DNA of 22,399 nucleotides from DAIPKP01 sp964545875 (GCA_964545875.1 CAZJHH010000022.1:1-22399); one strand, 5' to 3'. Counted from the first letter of the stretch, positions 7,655-16,270 are shown. Notes: a model not told the origin generated them from the sequence alone. A program made the numbers and translations.

Positions 7655-7671
7655 ACACTACTGTGCAGTGT
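7655..7671. promoter_or_regulatory. possible operator dyad upstream of the ProRS-like gene
   Basis: ACACT (7655-7659) and AGTGT (7667-7671) are inverted around ACTGTGC, itself partly symmetric (ACTG-TG-CAGT). The dyad overlaps TACACT, a candidate -10 on the minus strand, in the 256-base gap shared with the divergent GntR gene. Binding by that regulator is only a possibility. Confidence 0.3.
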
Positions 7672-7863
7672 AGCAGAAGAATGGATTTTTCTCATCTTTC
7701 CTCTCGCACATCTTGGCTTTGCACGTAAAAATCAGCGAGGGAATTTTTCTCAAAACTTCGGTCCCGAATCTTTTTTTCATCCCCAGGGAGAGAAAAGTAT
7801 TGTATGATATGTATTAGTTGTTGTCCTAAACTCCTCCTCACGGAAAGGCGGTATCAAATTCCC

Positions 7864-8559
7864 ATGCCCATAAGCCCTATTCCGGAAGTAAAGTCCCTGC
7901 GTCAATACATTTACGATTTTCTGCGTCATGAAATGAATTCGGGAAAAATCAAGCCCGGCTCCTTTCTCAACCTTAACGAACTGAGCCGGGATTTGGGAAT
8001 GAGCAAAACCCCCCTTCGGGACGCTCTGCTCCACCTGGAAGCCGAAGGATTCGTCACCTTCTTTCCCCGCAAAGGCGTTATGGTAAATGTCCTCACTCTG
8101 GAAAAAATCCGGGATCTTTACGAGATTATCGGAGCCCTGGAAGCCCAGACTATTCACAGCGCCGGAGATCTCATCACCATCAAGGACATCGACCACATGG
8201 AGAGATTGAACGAAGAAATGCGCCAAGCCCTGGAGCAGGACGATTTTCCACTCTTCTACGAAAAAAACCTCACCTTTCACGACGTGTATCTGAATCTTTC
8301 CGTAAACCAGGAAATGGTTCATACGGTACAGATTCTCAAACAGCGGCTGTACGATTTTCCAAGGCTCCGGGGCTTCGTCAAGGAATGGGAAATCCGTTCC
8401 ACGGGAGAACACGAGGACATCATTCACCGCCTCCGACAGGGAGATCTCTGGGCAGCGGCGGACTACATCCGGGACGTGCATTGGTCTTTCAAAGTCCAGG
8501 AACGGTTTATTCGGAAATACTATTTTCTGCACCAGGAGCAGGAAAACCCGGATAGATAG
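7864..8559 (+). CDS. GntR family transcriptional regulator, FCD (FadR-like) subfamily
   Basis: A 231-residue DNA-binding regulator. Residues 10-75 form the winged helix-turn-helix (SLRQYIYDFLRHEMNSGKIKPG, then LSRDLGMSKTPLRDALLHLEAEG and FFPRKGVMV). About 85-215 is the FCD ligand domain, whose metal-binding histidines are seen as His139 (TFH), His183 (GEH) and His206 (DVH). The usual first acidic ligand is Asn135 here. Members of this family usually respond to small organic acids or sugar acids. The ATG at 7864 matches the family N-terminus, but its site (GGAAAGG, 15 bases away) is distant. An in-frame ATG at 7804 would add 20 unlikely residues. It is divergent from the ProRS-like gene and has no obvious catabolic operon beside it, so its targets are unknown. 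Confidence 0.9.
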   Translation: MPISPIPEVKSLRQYIYDFLRHEMNSGKIKPGSFLNLNELSRDLGMSKTPLRDALLHLEAEGFVTFFPRKGVMVNVLTLEKIRDLYEIIGALEAQTIHSAGDLITIKDIDHMERLNEEMRQALEQDDFPLFYEKNLTFHDVYLNLSVNQEMVHTVQILKQRLYDFPRLRGFVKEWEIRSTGEHEDIIHRLRQGDLWAAADYIRDVHWSFKVQERFIRKYYFLHQEQENPDR

Positions 8560-8612
8560 CTCTTGTGAAAAACCAGGCAATCCCCTTGAGAAGCGCTGCG
8601 ACACAAGACAAT

Positions 8613-8657
8613 CATGAGGAGATTCCCACTTTCGAACCTTCGGAAAATCTCCTCATG
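8613..8657. terminator. bidirectional terminator between gntR and the SnoaL-like gene
   Basis: CATGAGGAGATT (8613-8624) pairs perfectly with AATCTCCTCATG (8646-8657) across a 21-base loop. It lies between two convergent genes. The minus-strand tail (ATTGTCTTGTGTC) is more T-rich than the plus-strand one, so it may serve mainly the SnoaL-like gene. Confidence 0.65.
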
Positions 8658-8688
8658 GTAATCAATACAGCGACTGCGAAACGGTGTG

Positions 8689-9183
8689 CTACTTTTTATT
8701 TTCGTAAATCTGTATCATCGAATAAATAGGGTCGAACAGGTCATTGGGCACGGGAAAGCTCAAGTTGTACTGAACAATTTTCCACCCGTCATGGTGCAGT
8801 CTGAGAACTCCGGTACCTCTCGCCTCTCCCATGGAATGATCCAAGCGTTCGTCAAACCAGGCAATTTTCCCATCCTCGCTGAAAAAAATGTTTCTTTCCA
8901 CGGGCTTGTAGGTCCAACCAGTACCGGTATCGAATCGTTTTTGCCCGTAGGGCATAAACTCCGACAAGGGCCAACGCTCCGTTTTATCCGTGCCGAAAAA
9001 TACCGCATCCTCCGCATAAAGGGCAAAATACGTTTTCCCATCCGCCTTGGATGCCGCTTCGTGCAAGGCATCCAGGACTTTGGTCACGTCGTGTCCCTGA
9101 CTGGAAACATCCGCATAAGAAACTCCCAATCCCATAAGACAAACCAGACAAAGAGAAAACGCTAAAATCTGAAACGACCTCAT
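8689..9183 (-). CDS. secreted SnoaL/NTF2-like (DUF4440-type) protein
   Basis: A 164-residue small alpha+beta-barrel protein. Residues 1-24 are a signal peptide (ILAFSLCLVCLMGLGVSYA, cleavage before DVSSQG), so it is exported to the periplasm or beyond. The mature part has the NTF2-like order: helix VTKVLDALHEAASKADGKTYFALYAEDAVFFGTD, then strands containing WTYKPVERNIFF, IAWFDERLD and RGTGVLRLHHDGWKIVQYNLS. This RG(T/S)GVL...WKI.QYNL signature is typical of SnoaL-like domain 3 proteins. The fold binds small hydrophobic molecules or acts as an enzyme in other members; no substrate can be assigned here. The ATG at 9183 has AAGGGAG nine bases upstream. It is monocistronic, with a strong promoter and a hairpin downstream. 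Confidence 0.85.
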   Translation of the reverse strand: MRSFQILAFSLCLVCLMGLGVSYADVSSQGHDVTKVLDALHEAASKADGKTYFALYAEDAVFFGTDKTERWPLSEFMPYGQKRFDTGTGWTYKPVERNIFFSEDGKIAWFDERLDHSMGEARGTGVLRLHHDGWKIVQYNLSFPVPNDLFDPIYSMIQIYENKK

Positions 9184-9242
9184 TCGACATCACTCCCTTT
9201 TGAAAATATAGCAAAAATTTTTAAAAAATATTCTAATTATAA

Positions 9243-9271
9243 ATTCTACCGTCCTTTTTCCTCCTTGTCAA
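9243..9271 (-). promoter_or_regulatory. consensus sigma70 promoter of the SnoaL-like gene
   Basis: On the minus strand TTGACA (9266-9271, perfect -35) is followed after exactly 17 bases by TAGAAT (9243-9248). The start site would be near 9236 with an AT-rich leader of about 53 bases. It is the best promoter match in the window. Confidence 0.85.
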
Positions 9272-9334
9272 TTCTCTCATAATAAACATAAATCATGAAT
9301 TTCTTTTCATCCTCAACAAAGGCTGCACAAAACA

Positions 9335-9368
9335 CAAGAGGCTCCCGGATTTTTCCGAAAGCCTCTTG
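9335..9368 (-). terminator. terminator after the RND operon
   Basis: CAAGAGGCT (9335-9343) pairs with AGCCTCTTG (9360-9368). An inner CGGA-TTTT-TCCG stem closes the loop, making a nearly continuous hairpin. The minus-strand tail is TGTTTTGTGC. It is 180 bases past the RND stop codon. The stretch between it and that stop (9369-9550) shows no gene or other signal I can support. Confidence 0.65.
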
Positions 9369-9550
9369 AAGCAGTTCTTCGCCATGCTTATGGCCTATCC
9401 AATGACCAAACCACGTATCAGTCAGAGATCTGAAGACCCCACGTAAACTCTGTTGCCATGCATTCCCTGGTCACGAGACACGAGAGGGCCTCTGTTTGGA
9501 GTAGCTCGGTTCAGCACGAAATTTCATTTCACCGCGCACCTTTGGAGTTT

Positions 9551-12500
9551 TCAGCATTCCTCCCGGCGAAGGTTGAAGAAGATGCAGTAGAGCACGGGAA
9601 CCACCAGAAGAGTGAGCAGCGTGGCGAAGGTAAGGCCGAACATGATGGTCACCGCCAGGGGAGCGAAAAAGTCGTCGAAAATAAGAGGCGACATGCCGAG
9701 CACCGTAGTCATGGCGGCCATCATGACCGGCCGGATACGGGTTATGGTGGAGTGCACCACCGCTTCGTAGGGAGGCTTTCCCTCCCGTATTTCCAGGTTC
9801 ACCTGATCCAGGAGCACGATACCGTTTTTCAGAAGCATTCCCGCCAGGCTGAGCAATCCTAAAAGGGCCACGAAGCTGAAAGGCTGCCTCAAAAGAAGAA
9901 GTCCCAAGGTTACCCCAATGATGGAGAGAGAGAGGGTAAGAAAAAGGATCACCGGCTGTCGGAAGGAGTTGAAAAGCATCACCAGAAGCATCACCATGAG
10001 CAGGAAGCTGAGGGGAACGAATTTCATCACCGCCGCCTGGGCATCCCGGGAGCTTTCATGATCTCCTCCCCACTCCATAACGTACCCCGGAGGAAGATCC
10101 ACAGCTTCGATCTGAGAAGCCATTTCATTGAAAAGTTCCTGAGTATTGTATCCCTCTACGGGATCACACTGAACGGTGAGCGTAAGCATGCGGTCCCGCC
10201 TGCGAAGAGAGGCGTTCTCGAAGGTAGTTTCCAGGCTCCGCACCACCTGCCCCAGGGGAACGAATTGTTGAAGATTGGGGCTCCAGATCTGGGTGGCCAG
10301 AACATTCTCCACCTTTCCCCGTTCATCTTCGGGAAGCCGGATCTTTATGGGGAGCATCTGGTCTTCCTCACGGAAAAGCCCCGTGGTATAGCCATCATAG
10401 GCCATCTGCACCGCCTGGTTGATCTGAGGCCGGGTCAGCCCCGCCCTCTTCGCCTGGTTTTCCGCAATAATGGGACGGAGTACTTTCACCTTCATGCGCC
10501 AGTCGTCGGTAACCCCCATGGTATGAGGATTCCGGAGCATGATTTTCCGAACCTGGTTCGCCAGATCCCGCAGGACGTCCTCCCGAGGACCGCTCAGCCG
10601 GGCTTCGATCTGGGGCCCCGACCCGGAACCCTTGGAAAAGCGCTTTACCTGAATGGGCCGGGCCTGGGGAACAAGGTTCTCCACTTCCCGCTGAGCCTTG
10701 GGAATAAAGGTATTCAAATCCTTGGGCTCCCTGAGGGAGACGATAAATTGCCCGTAGGCGCTGTTGGAATCCGCCGGGCTGTAGGTAAGGGTAAATCGAA
10801 GGGCGCCGCCTCCCGCAAAGGTACTGTAGGAATCCACTTCCTCCTGGGAGTCGAGCCAGTCTTCCACCACCCGCATTTGTGCAAGGGTATCATCGATATG
10901 AGTTCCTTCGGGCATCCAGAAGTCGATGGTACACTCGCTCCTCGTGGAGGGGGGAAAGAAGATCTTTTCCACGAAACGGAAGGAAAAGACCGCCAGAACC
11001 AAAAGGCCCACCAGAACGAGCATAAAGGCATAGCGAAAGCGGATGAGTTTTTCCAGAGAACTTCGGAAAAGCCTGAAAAATGCGGACCCGTAGGGATCTT
11101 TGGCCTCTCCTTCCTTGGGAGGACGGATAAACATAACGCAGAAGAGGGGGGTTATGGTAATGGCAAGTACCCAGCTCGCCCCCAGAGAGATGGCCACCAC
11201 CTGAAAGAGGCTCCGCAAGTACTCGCCGGAACTATCGTTGGAAAAAGCTATGGAAGAAAAGGCGAGAATGGCGATACAGGTAGCTCCGAGAAGGGCCATC
11301 TTGGTGTCCTTTACCACCTGAAGAGCGGTTTTCTCCTTCTCTTGTCCCTGCTCGACCCCTACCAGCACTCCTTCGGCCACCACGATGGCATTATCCACCA
11401 GCATCCCCAAAGCGATGATGAGAGCCGAGAGGGAGATCTGCTGAAGGCTGATCTGCATGAAAAACATGAAAATAAAGGTTACCAGAATGGTAACGAGAAG
11501 CACTCCCCCGATAATCATTCCTACCGTAGGGCCCATGAAGACGAGTAGCAGGCCGATGACGATAACCACCGATTCGATAAGATTGATGACGAATCCCCGT
11601 ACCGCCTCCACCACTTCCCTGGACTGCATTTCGATGGGGCGAAGCTCCATACCGAGGGGAATCGTGTCTTTGAGTTCCTGCAGGCGCCTTTCCACCGCCT
11701 CTCCCATGACAACCACGTTTCCTCCGGAAACCGTGGAGATTCCCAGAGTCACCGCAGGCTCTCCGTCAAAGCGGTCGTACTGGCTGGCGGGAGAGACATA
11801 ACCATGATAGATCTTGGCTACGTCTCCCAGACGGACAAGGCTCCCGTCTTCTCCGGGAACGAGCAGATCCCCAATCTCTTCGATGGATTCGAATCCCCCG
11901 GTGGGGTCGATGCGGAGGTATTGAGATCCCACGTGGACGTTTCCCGTCGAGGTCACGAGATTCTGCTGCTGCAAGAGCCCCAGGATGGTCTGCATGGTAC
12001 TCCCCAGTCGATCGAGCCGACTCCGGGAAATTTCAACAAAGATAGCTTCCTGTTGGCTGCCGCTGTAGACGACCTTGGCTACCTGGTCTACCAGAACAAG
12101 CTCCTTTTTAAGGGATTCCGCCACGTCCCGAAGCTCCAGGTAGCTGTATCCCGGTCCCACCAGAGCGTAGTACATGCCGTAGACATCCCCGTAGTCATCG
12201 TTTACCACCGAAGGGCCCGCTCCGGGAGGAAGCTGATACTGCATATCTCCCACCTTGTGACGCAGCCGGGTCCACACCTCCGGGAGCTCGTCTTTCAGAT
12301 ACTTATCCTGAATGTCCACGTAGATGGTGGAGCTTCCGAAACGCGAGAGAGAGCGGATGTGCTTGATCTCTCCCATCTGCTGCACCGCATCTTCCACTTT
12401 ATTGGTCACTTCCTGAAGCACCTGCTCCGGGGTGGCTCCGGGATAGGGGGTGTAGATCACTGCAGTTTTAATGGTGAATTCCGGATCTTCCAGCATTCCC

Positions 12501-12595
12501 AGGCGGCTGAAACAAAAGATGCCCCCCAATACCAACAGCATGGTAATGAAGATGGTGGTTAACCGGTTCCGCAAACAGAAACCCGCCAGATCCAT
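9551..12595 (-). CDS. RND efflux transporter permease (AcrB-like, HAE family)
   Basis: A 1014-residue inner-membrane proton-driven pump. The N-terminus has the first membrane helix (TTIFITMLLVLGGIFCFSRLG) followed by the first periplasmic loop YTPYPGATPEQVLQEVTNKVEDAV, characteristic of RND pumps. A cluster of helices spans about 335-490 and another 860-1005, with a second large periplasmic loop between. Proton-relay residues are visible: Asp401 in helix 4 (GMLVDNAIVV, where AcrB has Asp-Asp; the second is Asn402 here) and Lys923 in helix 10 (GMLLKNGIVLLD). Substrates are probably drugs, bile salts or other amphipaths, but cannot be specified. Its ATG overlaps the adaptor stop codon (TAATG), implying translational coupling; GGGAGTG serves as ribosome site. 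No TolC-like channel gene is adjacent. Confidence 0.95.
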   Translation of the reverse strand: MDLAGFCLRNRLTTIFITMLLVLGGIFCFSRLGMLEDPEFTIKTAVIYTPYPGATPEQVLQEVTNKVEDAVQQMGEIKHIRSLSRFGSSTIYVDIQDKYLKDELPEVWTRLRHKVGDMQYQLPPGAGPSVVNDDYGDVYGMYYALVGPGYSYLELRDVAESLKKELVLVDQVAKVVYSGSQQEAIFVEISRSRLDRLGSTMQTILGLLQQQNLVTSTGNVHVGSQYLRIDPTGGFESIEEIGDLLVPGEDGSLVRLGDVAKIYHGYVSPASQYDRFDGEPAVTLGISTVSGGNVVVMGEAVERRLQELKDTIPLGMELRPIEMQSREVVEAVRGFVINLIESVVIVIGLLLVFMGPTVGMIIGGVLLVTILVTFIFMFFMQISLQQISLSALIIALGMLVDNAIVVAEGVLVGVEQGQEKEKTALQVVKDTKMALLGATCIAILAFSSIAFSNDSSGEYLRSLFQVVAISLGASWVLAITITPLFCVMFIRPPKEGEAKDPYGSAFFRLFRSSLEKLIRFRYAFMLVLVGLLVLAVFSFRFVEKIFFPPSTRSECTIDFWMPEGTHIDDTLAQMRVVEDWLDSQEEVDSYSTFAGGGALRFTLTYSPADSNSAYGQFIVSLREPKDLNTFIPKAQREVENLVPQARPIQVKRFSKGSGSGPQIEARLSGPREDVLRDLANQVRKIMLRNPHTMGVTDDWRMKVKVLRPIIAENQAKRAGLTRPQINQAVQMAYDGYTTGLFREEDQMLPIKIRLPEDERGKVENVLATQIWSPNLQQFVPLGQVVRSLETTFENASLRRRDRMLTLTVQCDPVEGYNTQELFNEMASQIEAVDLPPGYVMEWGGDHESSRDAQAAVMKFVPLSFLLMVMLLVMLFNSFRQPVILFLTLSLSIIGVTLGLLLLRQPFSFVALLGLLSLAGMLLKNGIVLLDQVNLEIREGKPPYEAVVHSTITRIRPVMMAAMTTVLGMSPLIFDDFFAPLAVTIMFGLTFATLLTLLVVPVLYCIFFNLRREEC

Positions 12596-13932
12596 TATTG
12601 ATCACTCCCGCTTTCCCGGGATTGAAAAAGCCGCACCTTGTCACCGTCGTGGAGGATATCTCCTCCTGCAGCGACGATTCGTTCACCTCCATCGAAAAGC
12701 CCCGCCACGGCAACTTCGCCGCCGCTGTAGGCCCCCAGCGCCACTTCCCGGGGGTGTACCACCATGTTCTTTTCATCCACCACCCATACGGTTCCCCGGG
12801 AGGGATTGTCGGGATTTTCAACCACCGCTTCCACGGGAACCATGAAAGAGCCTCCTCCCACGGAGGTTCCCATCACCGCCTTGACCTGCACCGAGGCCGC
12901 CATGCCGGGAAGGATGGAGCCCACCCGTGCGGTATGGGGCATGGTAAAGGTGACAGGGTATGTCTGGGTGCGATTATCCGGCTGGGTACCCCACTCCTTG
13001 ACATGAAGAGGAAATTCCTGATTCGGCAGGGAATCGAATCGGGCGGTAACGACAATGTCTCCCGCAGCGGAATCCGCCCGGGAGATGTCCTGCTCGGGAA
13101 CATAAATGCGGATTTCCAGCTCCCCGAGATCCTGAAGACGAACAATGGCCTGCTTGGCATTCACGTCCTGGAAGTTATCCACGTACTTGTTCGTCACGGT
13201 TCCGTCAAAGGGAGCCACCAGTCGCGTATCCGCCAGAGCATCCTCCGCGGCTTTCTTCTTCGCCTCAAGTCCCCGGATCTGGGCTTCCATGGCCTGGATA
13301 TCCTCGGGACGCGCTCCGGTCTGAGCCTTTTTCAAATCCTGCTGGGCCGCTGCCACGGCGGACTGAGCCACGTTATAGGTGGTGCGATACCGGTCGAATT
13401 CCGCTTCGGAAATGGCCTCTTCACTCAACAGCTGCTTGAACCGCTCGTAGTTCGCCTTAGCCTCGGAAAGCTTGGCCTGGGCCGAAGCCAGATTAGCCTG
13501 GGCTACTGCGATATCCTCCTGGCGGGCTCCCTTTTTCATGGCCTCCAGCTGCTTTTTTGCGTTATCAAGAGCGCTGACGGCCTCGTTGAGGGTGGTCTGA
13601 AAATCCCGGGAGTCGATGGCCGCCACGAGATCCCCCTTGGCCAGGGTCTTTCCCTCCGTCACCGGAAGCTCCACCAGGGGCCCGGAAACCCGGAAAGAAA
13701 GGTCCACCTGGTTCGAAGCCTGAACCGTACCAGGATATTCTCTGCGGAAGGTATCTCCCGGACGGTGGATCACAAAGGTTTTCACGAGAAATGTCCGATC
13801 TTCCTGAACCACCGGAGCCTCTTTTTTCCGCTCCATCCCGAAGAAGGCAATGCCTCCTCCCACTACCGCCACGAGGGCGATCCACATAAGAGATTTTCCG
13901 TATTTTTTAGGCCACCATTTTTTTACATCCAA
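12595..13932 (-). CDS. RND efflux periplasmic adaptor (membrane fusion protein)
   Basis: A 445-residue adaptor linking the RND pump to an outer-membrane channel. An N-terminal membrane anchor (WIALVAVVGGGIAFFG, about 17-32) holds it in the inner membrane. The following parts are in the usual order: half-lipoyl segment (YPGTVQASNQVDLSFRVSGPLVELPVTEGKTLAKGDLVAAID, about 66-107), and a long alpha-hairpin (about 110-240) carrying the paired GARQEDI and GARPEDI turns and alanine-rich heptads. Next come the second lipoyl half (LVAPFDGTV), a beta-barrel and a membrane-proximal domain (MVPVEAVVENP, VWVVDEKN). The TTG at 13932 is supported by GAGGAGG eight bases upstream. The stop codon overlaps the pump's ATG by one base. 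Its substrate follows the pump and is unknown. Confidence 0.93.
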   Translation of the reverse strand: MDVKKWWPKKYGKSLMWIALVAVVGGGIAFFGMERKKEAPVVQEDRTFLVKTFVIHRPGDTFRREYPGTVQASNQVDLSFRVSGPLVELPVTEGKTLAKGDLVAAIDSRDFQTTLNEAVSALDNAKKQLEAMKKGARQEDIAVAQANLASAQAKLSEAKANYERFKQLLSEEAISEAEFDRYRTTYNVAQSAVAAAQQDLKKAQTGARPEDIQAMEAQIRGLEAKKKAAEDALADTRLVAPFDGTVTNKYVDNFQDVNAKQAIVRLQDLGELEIRIYVPEQDISRADSAAGDIVVTARFDSLPNQEFPLHVKEWGTQPDNRTQTYPVTFTMPHTARVGSILPGMAASVQVKAVMGTSVGGGSFMVPVEAVVENPDNPSRGTVWVVDEKNMVVHPREVALGAYSGGEVAVAGLFDGGERIVAAGGDILHDGDKVRLFQSRESGSDQ

Positions 13933-13976
13933 CGTTTTTTCCTCCTCATCTCATCCGAACTAACCATATAAAAAGG

Positions 13977-13988
13977 TTGAAATTTCAA
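13977..13988. promoter_or_regulatory. 12-bp perfect palindrome upstream of the RND operon
   Basis: TTGAAATTTCAA is perfectly symmetric. It lies about 45 bases upstream of the adaptor TTG and 6 bases upstream of a possible -10 (TATATG on the minus strand, 13965-13970). It is placed where an operator controlling the efflux operon would be expected. No regulator gene is next to it. Confidence 0.35.
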
Positions 13989-14112
13989 TTCTTCCTCTCC
14001 TGCCACACCACGCTTAAAGGGGATTGTACTGCGCTTTTTCCTTCTTTGCACCACATGACAGGCATGATGTTCCGAATCTTTCCACATTTTCGGAAGGGAA
14101 AAACCCGGAAAG

Positions 14113-14135
14113 TCCAAAAATTTGGCGTTTTTGGA
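14113..14135 (-). terminator. possible weak terminator after the serine hydrolase gene
   Basis: TCCAAAAA (14113-14120) pairs with TTTTTGGA (14128-14135) around TTTGGCG. The stem is AT-rich; the minus-strand downstream sequence is CTTTCCGGGTTTTTCCC. A second short dyad TTCCGAA / TTCGGAA lies at 14070-14095. The gap 13933-14168 shows no gene. Confidence 0.35.
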
Positions 14136-14168
14136 TCTTCGAATTCTCCTCTTCCACGGAAAAAAGAT

Positions 14169-16187
14169 TTATCGCACAAAAACCTCGAAAACATCCCCCG
14201 AAACCCCCGCGACCACGACGAAACTTCCCTCGGGAACGTACCGTTCGCCGTCATTCAAGAGACTGTCATAGAGAGATGTTACGCCTCCTTCTCCTTCGGA
14301 GAAGACCATGATCCGTCCCTTTTCGGGCTTTCCGAAGGACAGGATACTTCCTTGGGACAGCCGCATCCACTCGTTTTCCCCCTCGGAACCTATGTGTATC
14401 CGGTTTTCTCCGGAGACCAGCTCCTTCGCCCCGAATTCGGGAGAAAAGATACACATTCCCAAACGGACGCGAGGCTCTTCCTCCACGGAAAGAAGATGCA
14501 GGGACATCTGATCTCGAAAGGCCGTAGCCGCAATAGTCCCGAATTCAGGAGTCTCCCCTCGCAGAACGTTCAGAAAATGTACGTATCCGGGCAATTCGGA
14601 AACCGTGGAAGACCGAACCATCATGAGATCTCCCATGATCTGAGTCATGGGAAGGACGTTCCGCCGCAGCCAGAGGACGTGGTCCATTTCCACTCCCAGA
14701 GATATCGGAGAAGACATTGTTTCGATTTTCTGAAGCATGGGAGCATCGAAGCCGTAGAGAGGCATTTTGTGCGCCACGAGATAGTGTTCTCCTCGCCGAT
14801 CGAGAAAATAATAGCTCCCCCCGTCATGGGTATCGTAGAACAAACCGTCCTGATGAGCCAAAACCCGGACAGGGATATCCTTCTCCTCCGCCGGAGGAGC
14901 GGGAAGAAGGGGGTACATTTCCACAAGCCCCTCTTCCCGTTTGAAGTCGAGACGGAAGGCATCCTCTCCGTTCACGTAGATCCCCTGGAAAGGAAGGAGC
15001 TCCTGAGGAATTTCCCCGGGTTCCGCAGGCTTTCGCACCGGCTCTTTTTCCGGAGCATCGAGGCCTTTCTCGCGCATGAGGGCATCCAGAATTTCCCGGG
15101 TAATGGCCTCTCCGCTGGCCCTTCCCGAAAGGCTTACCGCCACGACGATTCTCTCGGCAGGGAGCATCTGAAGGTTGGTGGAATAGAAAAAGGTGCCCCC
15201 GCTCTTGGCGAGCACTTGATATCCCAGATCTTCGTAGGCCGGAAGAAAGGCGTAGTCCCATCCGAAGGAATCCAGGATAGCCTTCCCCCGCAGAGCCTCG
15301 GAAAAGGGCGTGGGTTGCAGGGAAAGAACTTCTTCAAGGGAAGAGGGAGAGAGGATTTGATTTTCTCCGGGGAAAAAGCTGGCCCCAAAACGACAGAGAT
15401 CCGACGCCGTAGAGGAGAGTCCTCCGGCGCCGTAGACGGAAACTCTTTCCAGGGGGTATTTTTCCCCTGCGGGGATCTCGTAGTAGACCGCCACCTTTCC
15501 CGGCTCTTCTCCTACGCTCGCTCCGGTATGCTGCATTCCGAGAGGCTCAAAAACCCGTTCCTCCAGAAAATCGAGGAAACTTGTACCCGAGAGACGCTCC
15601 ACCACCATCTCCGCCAGGGTGAATCCATCGTTGCAATAAATGCTTCTGGATCCCGGATCGTGCTTCAGGTTTTCTTTCCGCAAAACCTCGAGAAGCACCA
15701 CATGCGGGTTCTCCTGCTTTGCAAATTCGAATTCGAAGGTAGATCCCGGAAGCCCCGAAGAGTGATTGAAGAGCATGCGCACCGTAATATCCTTGTACCG
15801 GGGATCGTTCATGACAAACTCGGGAAGATGTTTTACCACGGGATCATCCAGAGAAAGCTTTCCCTCGTCCCGAAGGAGCAGAATCGCCACGGCGGCGAAC
15901 ATTTTGCTGGTGGAGCCGATGTTGAAGCGGGTTTCCCCGTCCACGAGGCGGCCGCTTCTTCGATCTCCCGCCCCGAAACCCTCGGCATAGACGATTTTTC
16001 CCTGGTCCATCACCGCCACGGTAGCCGCGTTGACACTTCCCGCAGCAAGAGTCTTCCAGAGCACTTCTCTGGCAGTGCCCATCGTTTCGGCATACGGTCC
16101 TTCCGGTTTTTCCGCCATGCAGGAACGTGTTCCGAAAAGTACCAGAAGTACGCACAACCCTATCCACGCCACTCGCCACTTTTTCAT
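14169..16187 (-). CDS. exported serine hydrolase, class C beta-lactamase fold, with extra C-terminal region
   Basis: A 672-residue protein of the beta-lactamase / penicillin-binding / esterase group (CubicO-like). After an N-terminal signal sequence (VAWIGLCVLLVLFGTRSCMA) the serine-hydrolase motifs appear in order: SxxK as Ser92-Thr-Ser-Lys95 in FNIGSTSKMF; YxN as Tyr183-Cys-Asn185; and a KSGG third motif at about 327-330. Other family signatures are LTVRMLFNHSSGLP-like ITVRMLFNHSSGLPG and YGAGGLSSTASDL. The hydrolase ends near residue 400; the remaining 270 residues have no domain I recognise and look beta-rich. Cys23 does not sit in a good lipobox (TRSC), so lipidation is uncertain. The ATG at 16187 is chosen because GGTGAG precedes it at good distance; a GTG three codons earlier lacks a site. 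The physiological substrate is unknown. Confidence 0.85.
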   Translation of the reverse strand: MKKWRVAWIGLCVLLVLFGTRSCMAEKPEGPYAETMGTAREVLWKTLAAGSVNAATVAVMDQGKIVYAEGFGAGDRRSGRLVDGETRFNIGSTSKMFAAVAILLLRDEGKLSLDDPVVKHLPEFVMNDPRYKDITVRMLFNHSSGLPGSTFEFEFAKQENPHVVLLEVLRKENLKHDPGSRSIYCNDGFTLAEMVVERLSGTSFLDFLEERVFEPLGMQHTGASVGEEPGKVAVYYEIPAGEKYPLERVSVYGAGGLSSTASDLCRFGASFFPGENQILSPSSLEEVLSLQPTPFSEALRGKAILDSFGWDYAFLPAYEDLGYQVLAKSGGTFFYSTNLQMLPAERIVVAVSLSGRASGEAITREILDALMREKGLDAPEKEPVRKPAEPGEIPQELLPFQGIYVNGEDAFRLDFKREEGLVEMYPLLPAPPAEEKDIPVRVLAHQDGLFYDTHDGGSYYFLDRRGEHYLVAHKMPLYGFDAPMLQKIETMSSPISLGVEMDHVLWLRRNVLPMTQIMGDLMMVRSSTVSELPGYVHFLNVLRGETPEFGTIAATAFRDQMSLHLLSVEEEPRVRLGMCIFSPEFGAKELVSGENRIHIGSEGENEWMRLSQGSILSFGKPEKGRIMVFSEGEGGVTSLYDSLLNDGERYVPEGSFVVVAGVSGDVFEVFVR

Positions 16188-16225
16188 TCTTCTCACCCCG
16201 TCTTTCTTTATCGATTGTTCATATG

Positions 16226-16239
16226 GTACGCAGGCGTAC
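16226..16239. promoter_or_regulatory. 14-bp perfect inverted repeat upstream of the serine hydrolase
   Basis: GTACGC-AG-GCGTAC lies about 40 bases upstream of the serine hydrolase ATG, between its start and the copA terminator, in the likely promoter zone. It is a candidate operator; no regulator can be named. Confidence 0.4.
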
Positions 16240-16270
16240 TTTCGGGAAATCCCCTCGCTACTTTTTAAAA

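Noticed and set aside
9369..9550. A possible small gene between the RND stop codon and its terminator hairpin
   Set aside because: No open frame with a ribosome site or recognisable product was found on either strand; the open frame there runs antisense into the pump gene.
13977..16268. A 763-codon plus-strand open frame opposite the serine hydrolase gene
   Set aside because: It is a shadow: the real gene on the minus strand has all serine-hydrolase motifs. The antisense product is rich in His, Arg, Gly and Ser with no domain or ribosome site, and arises from codon bias.
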